A stretch of DNA of 10,409 nt from Geobacter sp. (GTDB lineage: Bacteria; Desulfobacterota; Desulfuromonadia; Geobacterales; DSM-12255). The stretch's first letter is position 1, and every line of letters starts with the position of its first letter. Where the stretch lies: positions 1 to 10,409 of the forward strand of contig VEOV01000137.1 in NCBI GenBank assembly GCA_012026855.1. The letters are read 5' to 3'. Under the pieces are notes generated by a model. It searched no databases, had not been told where the DNA came from, and saw nothing but the letters and a program-made list of their open reading frames with translations. The position numbers and the translations under genes were made by a program. Of the stretch, positions 5,696 through 10,409 are shown in pieces.

Positions 5696-7282
5696 TCAGT
5701 CAGCAATAAGCTGTTGGTTTATCTCTATCTTTGCGGCTGCTTTCAGCTCTTTCAGCCAGTTGTCCAATGCTTCCTGCTGTTTCTTCGGCAGGATCTGCTT
5801 CTTGAGATCCTCTTTGGTCTTCTGGAATTCATCAGCCGGTGCTGCGGAGCGGTTTTTCAGCCTGAACGCCACCCACTTGTCACCGATTTTGAAAGCGTTC
5901 TTCGGGAGGGGCGCCGCAGTCGTCAGAGCAAAGGCCGCTTCAATGGCGTCCTTGGAAACACCGATGCCGGGGATGGTGGCTGCATCGCTGTAGCTGAAGC
6001 TGCCGGTCTCCTGCAGTTTCAGGCCCGCACCACCTTTGCCAAGTGCTGCCAGAGCCTCTTCAGCCTTTTTAGCAGCCAGATCTTTTGCCTTGTCAGCCTT
6101 GGCCTTAGGCTCAACAGCACTTCTTGTCTGGGCCAGTGGGGGAACTTCAGCCGGTTTGCGGTCTTTCAGCTTGACAGCATATACACCCTTTGTTGTTTCA
6201 ATCGGCCCGGCCAGCTCACCCTGCTTCAGCATGAAGCCCTTTTTCAGCAGCGCCTCTTCTCCTGCAAGCTGGGCAGGTGGCATTTTTGCCTGGAAAAGCG
6301 CGGTCTCCTGGACTTTAACCCCCAGGGAGGAGGCCACAGCCTGAAGATTGGCAGCAGCAATATTCTTGTTGATGGTGTCGGCAGCCTTTTCATATGCATC
6401 CTTGCCGGCCTAGTTGCGGGTAGCATCAGCCTTGACCTTTTCCTTCACCTCGGCAAGGGGAAGGATGCCGTTCTTCCCCTGGTAACGATCGATATTCTTC
6501 TGGTAATAGGTCTGAACCTCTTCGTCGCTGACACTGACCTTGCCGGCGATGGCTGACGGCTCGATCAGGACGTACTGAAGGCTGATCTGCTCGGGGGTCT
6601 TGAACTGATCCTGGTGTCCCTTGAGATAGCTGTCAAGATCTGCGTCGGTCAGCTTGATCTCGGCGAGAACCGATTCCGGAGTAAACGCTGCATACTGCAG
6701 TTCAAGCCTGTCATTCTTTTTGTGATAGTAGGTTTCCGCATCGGCATCAGAGACAACCGCCTTGTCCTGGATAGCCTTTCTGGCCTTCTTGATGGTCAGT
6801 TCACTCTTTTGGGCCTCTTCAAAATCCCCGGCGGTCATTCTGTTTGCCTTGAGGGTCGCCTGGTACTGCTGGAAATCGAAGGCGCCGTTCTTCTGAAATG
6901 AAGGGATTGCTGCAATGGCAGTGGCTATTTCGTCTTTGCTGACGGAAATGCCCATCTTTTTGGCAGCCTTGGTGATCAGCATCGATTCAACCAGATTTTC
7001 AATAGCCATTTTCTTGATGCCGAGCTGTTTTTCAATTTCAGGAGGGAGCGATCTCTGATAAAGCTGTTCGTAAACGCCTCTGAGGCGATAGTAGGATTGC
7101 TGGTAATCTTCAAGGGAAATCTTTGTGCCGTCAACTTTTGCAGCGTAGCCAAGGGAGCGTCCACCGCCGTCACCACCCTTTCCCCATACGAGGAAAATTG
7201 TCCCGATAAACGAGAGGACAATAATTACAAAAACAACTTTAATAAGGATGGATTCTTTGTATTTACGCATTATGCCGAGCAT
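5696..7282 (-). CDS. Membrane-anchored PpiD/SurA-like peptidyl-prolyl isomerase, interrupted by an in-frame TAG
   Basis: One frame of 529 codons with a single internal TAG at codon 291 (6410-6412); the expected length for a PpiD-like foldase is a little over 500 residues. The start MLGIMRKYKES (ATG at 7282) fits Geobacter-type relatives, with GGAG upstream on the minus strand. Residues 16-33 form one transmembrane helix with basic residues before it, placing the rest in the periplasm. A SurA_N-like helical chaperone region follows (about 40-190). The parvulin-like region spans the break: the beta-strand and GELAGPIETTKGVYAVKLKDRKP, typical of the end of a rotamase domain, lie after the TAG. 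Obeying the TAG would leave a 290-residue anchored protein without that half. Such proteins help outer-membrane and periplasmic proteins fold. It ends in TGA 13 bp before purC. It could be a pseudogene, a sequence error or a readthrough gene. Confidence 0.85.
6410..6412 (-). other. In-frame amber codon in the PpiD-like gene
   Basis: On the minus strand the context is AAC TAG GCC, between ...KADATRN and AGKDAYEKAAD. The same frame stays open from 7282 down to the TGA at 5696 apart from this codon. The lost residue could be Gln or Lys, from a one-base change of CAG or AAG (inference). Confidence 0.9.
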
Positions 7283-7313
7283 TTTCCGGGATACTCCTTT
7301 GTCCAGTAAGTGG

Positions 7314-7329
7314 TGACGGTCCCCCGTCA
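7314..7329 (-). other. Small hairpin in the ppiD leader
   Basis: A 6-bp inverted repeat, TGACGG (7314-7319) and CCGTCA (7324-7329), has a 4-nt loop and lies between the proposed transcription start (about 7337) and the ppiD start at 7282. No T-run follows it, so it is not a terminator. Any function is unknown and it may be chance. Confidence 0.3.
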
Positions 7330-7343
7330 GAAACAAGTTTGAA

Positions 7344-7372
7344 ATAATAGGATATTTTAACTCCAAAAGCAA
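7344..7372 (-). promoter_or_regulatory. Putative sigma70-type promoter of ppiD-purC
   Basis: On the minus strand, TTGCTT (7372-7367), a 17-bp spacer and TATTAT (7349-7344) give a good consensus match with ideal spacing. Transcription would start near 7337, leaving a leader of about 55 nt before the ATG at 7282. Confidence 0.55.
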
Positions 7373-7425
7373 CAGGATGTTTTTTTGCTCAGGATGGAAA
7401 AACTGCGGATTTTCAATAATCTGAT

Positions 7426-7454
7426 TTGACGCGTATAGTACTCTGTGTTAATTT
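7426..7454 (+). promoter_or_regulatory. Putative promoter of the TPR lipoprotein gene
   Basis: TTGACG (7426-7431), a 17-bp spacer and a weak TAATTT (7449-7454) lie upstream of the TPR gene. An alternative -10, TATAGT (7434-7439), could pair with a poorer -35 near 7410. The region is AT-rich and divergent from the ppiD promoter, about 55 bp away. Consensus reading only. Confidence 0.4.
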
Positions 7455-7493
7455 TTACTAGTTTATACAGGTATGAAAACGGAAGGCAATTTA

Positions 7494-9215
7494 ATGACCA
7501 GATTAAGAGCGGCACTAATTTCGATTGTGATGTTTTCTGCCGGTTGCACAGCAGAGCGATATGTAATCCCGGATACCATGGAAGTGTCTTCCGATGCTCC
7601 GCCTGCGCTGAACATCGTCGAGTCCCGGTCGATGTATCTCTTCTCTCTCGCCAGGATTCACGCCCTTGAAGGTGATTATGACGGAGCGGTGACGCTTCTG
7701 CAGGCGTCCATCGAAGCTGCGCCGCAAAGTGCCTACCTGCACACAACCGTTGCCGAGCTTTACCTTAAGCTGAACAGGGTTCAGGAGGCGATTAATGCCT
7801 GCAAAACCGCCATCTCCCTCGATCCGAAACAGGGCGAAGCGGAGCTGCTGCTAGCTAATATCCTCACCAACCTCAAGCAGGAGCGGGTGGCTGTCGATCA
7901 CTATCGCCGGGCCATTGAACTCCTCCCTGAAAAAGAAGAGGCCTATCTTCAGCTTGCCATAACCTATCTCAGGATTTTTGAATACGAGGAGGCGGTCAAA
8001 ACACTCAAGTCTTTACTGGAGAAAAATCCCGACTCGGCTCTTGCTGTTTACTATCTGGGCAAAAGCTACGAACAGATGAAGCTCCCGAAAGATGCGCTGA
8101 CGTACTACAGGAAGGTAATAGAGCTGAAGCCCGATTTTGAGCCGGTTTATCTTGATATCGGACTTTCACTGGAGTCTCAGGGTGAACGGAGCGAGGCGAT
8201 AAAAGCATTCGAGTCGTTGCTTGCAATCAATCCCCATAATTTTTCGGTCATGCAGCACCTGGTGCAGCTTTATATCCAGGAAAAGAAGCTGGATCAGGCC
8301 CTTGGCATCCTGAAGAATCTCATTTCAAGGGGGATAGGCGGGTTGGACAGCAGGAGAAAGGCCGGGCTGGTTTACCTTGAACTTGGCCAGTTCGATGATG
8401 CCATCAGGGAGTTCAAGGCTATTCTCGCCCAGGAACCGAACGCCAACCAGATAAGGTTCTATCTGGCTTCCGCCTATGAAGAGAAGGGTGACAGCCAGGC
8501 AGCAATAGACGAATATGGCAGGATACCTAACAGTGCCTTCAACTATACCGATGCCATGGGGCATATCGCTTACCTTTATCTGGACAGAGGCGAGGGTGAA
8601 AAGGGGCTTGATGCCCTCAAGGCAGCAATTCTGACCAGTCGAAACAAGTTTGATCTTTACCTCCATCTTGCCGGTGTTTACGAAGGGATGCAACGCTATC
8701 AGGAGGCACTGAATACGCTGCTGGCGGTTGAAATCGAGTTCAGTCAGGAGGCGCGGCTGCATTTTCGTGTCGGTGTGCTCTACGACAAGCTGCATAACAG
8801 GGACAAACTCATCGAAAGGATGAAGAAAACCCTGGAGTTGGCTCCTGACGATGCCCAGGCGCTCAACTACCTCGGTTATTCCTATGTCGAGATGAATGAA
8901 AATCTTGATGAAGCCTTGACTCTGCTGAAAAAGGCTACTGCGCTTCGCCCTAATGACGGCTTTATCCTCGACAGCCTTGGCTGGTTGTATTTCAAGATGA
9001 AGCGTTATGCAGATGCTGTGGCAGAACTGGAGCGGGCGTCGGAACTGGTCAGTGATGACCCGACCATAAAGGAGCATCTTGCCGACGCTTATGCCGCCCT
9101 GAAAAACTACAAAAGCGCTCTCAAATTTTACCGGCAGGTACTCCTGCTGGAACCGGGCAGGAAAGAAATTGCAGAAAAGATTAAGCGGGTAAAGGCGGAG
9201 AGCGGTGAGAAATGA
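7494..9215 (+). CDS. TPR-repeat lipoprotein
   Basis: A 573-residue protein built almost wholly of about 15 tetratricopeptide repeats (34 residues each; examples are AYLHTTVAELYLKLNRVQEA and ALNYLGYSYVEMNENLDEAL). TPRs form a helical solenoid that scaffolds protein-protein contacts. The start at 7494 is chosen because GGAAGG (7481-7486) sits 7 bp upstream. The in-frame ATG at 7473 has no good ribosome binding site and would put a polar extension before the signal. The N-terminus MTRLRAALISIVMFSAGC is a lipoprotein signal with Cys18 as the lipidated residue, so the protein should be anchored to the inner or outer membrane facing the periplasm. Its stop overlaps the start of the next lipoprotein gene (ATGA), which implies translational coupling. 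The partner protein is unknown. The repeats are continuous and no frame problem is visible. Confidence 0.93.
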   Translation: MTRLRAALISIVMFSAGCTAERYVIPDTMEVSSDAPPALNIVESRSMYLFSLARIHALEGDYDGAVTLLQASIEAAPQSAYLHTTVAELYLKLNRVQEAINACKTAISLDPKQGEAELLLANILTNLKQERVAVDHYRRAIELLPEKEEAYLQLAITYLRIFEYEEAVKTLKSLLEKNPDSALAVYYLGKSYEQMKLPKDALTYYRKVIELKPDFEPVYLDIGLSLESQGERSEAIKAFESLLAINPHNFSVMQHLVQLYIQEKKLDQALGILKNLISRGIGGLDSRRKAGLVYLELGQFDDAIREFKAILAQEPNANQIRFYLASAYEEKGDSQAAIDEYGRIPNSAFNYTDAMGHIAYLYLDRGEGEKGLDALKAAILTSRNKFDLYLHLAGVYEGMQRYQEALNTLLAVEIEFSQEARLHFRVGVLYDKLHNRDKLIERMKKTLELAPDDAQALNYLGYSYVEMNENLDEALTLLKKATALRPNDGFILDSLGWLYFKMKRYADAVAELERASELVSDDPTIKEHLADAYAALKNYKSALKFYRQVLLLEPGRKEIAEKIKRVKAESGEK

Positions 9216-10409
9216 GGCAGCTCAAGGCCTTCACACTGTCTGCCTTGCTACTTTTCCTGTGTTGCGCCTGTTCTGATCAAAACAGCCTGCCGGTGCCGGC
9301 GCCACGCGAACCTGGCAAACCGGCTTTTGGTGATTCCCTGATTGAAGGCACCATCGGTGAGCCTTCTACCCTCATTCCTCTCCTCGCTTCAGATTCCGCT
9401 TCCCATTCGGTTGCCGGTCTCATCTATAACGGGCTGCTCAAATACGACAAGAATCTTGAATTGACCGGCGATCTTGCCGAGCGCTGGGAGGTTTCTACTG
9501 ACGGTTTGACCATCACCTTCCATCTGCGCAGAGGGGTAAAATGGCATGACGGCAGGGCGTTCACCTCCCGCGATGTCATGTACACCTACCGGACGATAAT
9601 TGATCCCAAGACGCCGACAGCCTATGCAGAGGATTTTCTTCAGGTAAAGAGCGCCGCAGCCCCAGATCCCTATACTTTCAAGGTCGTTTACGCCAAGCCG
9701 TTTGCCCCGGCTCTGGCTTCCTGGGGGCTTGCCATCCTGCCGGCACATCTGCTTGAAGGTAAAGATATCACCAAGTCGGAACTTGCCAGAAAGCCTGTCG
9801 GGACAGGTCCGTACCGGTTTGCGGAGTGGATTGCAGGGCAGAGGCTGATACTTGAAGCCAACAGCAACTACTTTGAAGGCCGGCCATTCATAGAAAAGCG
9901 GATTTTTCGCATCATTCCCGATACATCAACCATGTACATGGAGTTGAAAGCAGGCGGACTGGACATGATGGGGCTTACCCCGGTGCAGTTCAAGCGGCAG
10001 ACCAACGGGGCCGATTTTCTCTCCATGTTCAACAAATACAGTTATCCTGTCCCTTCATACACCTATCTCGGCTATAACCTGAAAAATCCCCTTTTTGTCG
10101 ACAAACGTGTCAGGCAGGCCATCACCTGTGCCATTAACAAGGATGAACTGGTGTCTGGCGTCCTGTTCGGTCTCGGCCAGCCGGGTAACACTCCGTTCAT
10201 ACCGGGCACCTGGGCCTACAATGCCGCTCTGCGCCCTTTTCAGTATGATCCGCAAAGGGCTGTTGCCCTGCTGGCCGCCGCCGGTTGGCGGGATAAGAAC
10301 AGCGACGGCTTTCTTGTCAGGGATGGCAAGCCCTTCAGATTTACCATTCTGGCCTATCAGGGGAACGAACAGCGCATCAAGTCTGCCCAGATTATCCAGT
10401 CACGGCTGA
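9212..10409 (+). CDS. Family 5 ABC-transporter solute-binding lipoprotein (peptide/oligopeptide type), 3' partial
   Basis: The frame is open from ATG 9212 to the window edge, giving 399 residues; family members are usually about 500-550, so roughly 100 or more are missing on the right. MRQLKAFTLSALLLFLCCAC is a lipoprotein signal; Cys20 is the likeliest lipidation site, though Cys17 and Cys18 make this uncertain. Family 5 (DppA/OppA-like) features include the N-terminal GEPSTLIPLLASD, YNGLLKYDKNLELTGDLAERWEV, FHLRRGVKWHDGRAFTSRDV, PVGTGPYRFAEW and DKRVRQAITCAINKDEL. Such proteins deliver peptides, nickel or other solutes to an inner-membrane ABC permease; the ligand cannot be told here, and no permease or ATPase gene is in the window. 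The start overlaps the TPR gene stop by 4 bp (ATGA), with GGAG or GGTGAG upstream, so the pair is translated together. Confidence 0.93.
   Translation, partial: MRQLKAFTLSALLLFLCCACSDQNSLPVPAPREPGKPAFGDSLIEGTIGEPSTLIPLLASDSASHSVAGLIYNGLLKYDKNLELTGDLAERWEVSTDGLTITFHLRRGVKWHDGRAFTSRDVMYTYRTIIDPKTPTAYAEDFLQVKSAAAPDPYTFKVVYAKPFAPALASWGLAILPAHLLEGKDITKSELARKPVGTGPYRFAEWIAGQRLILEANSNYFEGRPFIEKRIFRIIPDTSTMYMELKAGGLDMMGLTPVQFKRQTNGADFLSMFNKYSYPVPSYTYLGYNLKNPLFVDKRVRQAITCAINKDELVSGVLFGLGQPGNTPFIPGTWAYNAALRPFQYDPQRAVALLAAAGWRDKNSDGFLVRDGKPFRFTILAYQGNEQRIKSAQIIQSRL

Noticed and set aside
5696..6337. A separate 213-residue gene starting at 6337 on the minus strand
   Set aside because: Same frame as the upstream PpiD-like part, with homology running through the amber codon; it would lack any membrane anchor or signal.
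5612..6556. Long plus-strand open frame of 314 residues with hydrophobic stretches
   Set aside because: It is antisense to the PpiD-like gene; the Leu/Phe-rich runs are reverse readings of Lys/Glu-rich coding sequence.
7283..7493. Hidden small gene or RNA in the 211-bp divergent gap
   Set aside because: No start with a ribosome binding site, no terminator and no conserved RNA shape seen; the gap is accounted for by two divergent promoters and leaders.
8325..9077. Minus-strand open frame of 250 residues
   Set aside because: It is opposite the TPR gene, whose repeats are unbroken; no start signal or family resemblance.
10095..10409. Plus-strand open frame at the right edge
   Set aside because: Out-of-frame shadow of the solute-binding protein gene, which has clear family 5 motifs across the same bases.

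Overview
The window looks like chromosomal DNA of a Geobacter-type member of the Desulfuromonadales. This is inferred from the protein style (a PpiD-like foldase with the MLGIMRKYKES start, a TatD/radical-SAM fusion, a DUF512 radical-SAM enzyme, an MshEN-type repeat protein, TPR lipoproteins) and from moderate GC with AGGAG-type ribosome binding sites. No database search was possible, so the genus is a suggestion.

Layout. (1) 1-864, plus strand: 3' part of a protein with cyclic-di-GMP-receptor-like MshEN motifs, then a lipoprotein-signal-like segment and a beta-rich exported domain. (2) 947-1171: hfq, with its own promoter and a strong intrinsic terminator. (3) 1240-2547: a DUF512 radical-SAM protein whose frame is interrupted by one in-frame TAG. 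(4) On the minus strand, read from 7282 down: a membrane-anchored PpiD-like peptidyl-prolyl isomerase (also interrupted by one in-frame TAG), purC, an intrinsic terminator, a TatD nuclease fused to a radical-SAM domain, and an HD-domain phosphohydrolase. The HD gene meets the DUF512 gene tail to tail with a 4-bp overlap. (5) From 7494 on the plus strand, divergent from ppiD: a roughly 15-repeat TPR lipoprotein translationally coupled (ATGA) to a family 5 ABC-transporter solute-binding lipoprotein that runs off the right edge.

How the genes relate. Most of the window is housekeeping: RNA chaperone, purine synthesis, envelope protein folding and uptake. ppiD-purC and tatD/rSAM-HD are tightly packed minus-strand pairs, separated by a terminator that ends only 12 bp before the tatD start. 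The 7283-7493 gap carries divergent promoters.

The points most worth a second look are: the MshEN motifs joined to a secretion signal in the first gene; the two in-frame amber codons in otherwise intact, conserved genes, both in a CTAGG context; and a run of eight T between the Shine-Dalgarno sequence and the start codon of hfq, which could be an Hfq self-binding site. I found no mobile element, CRISPR array, tRNA or rRNA.
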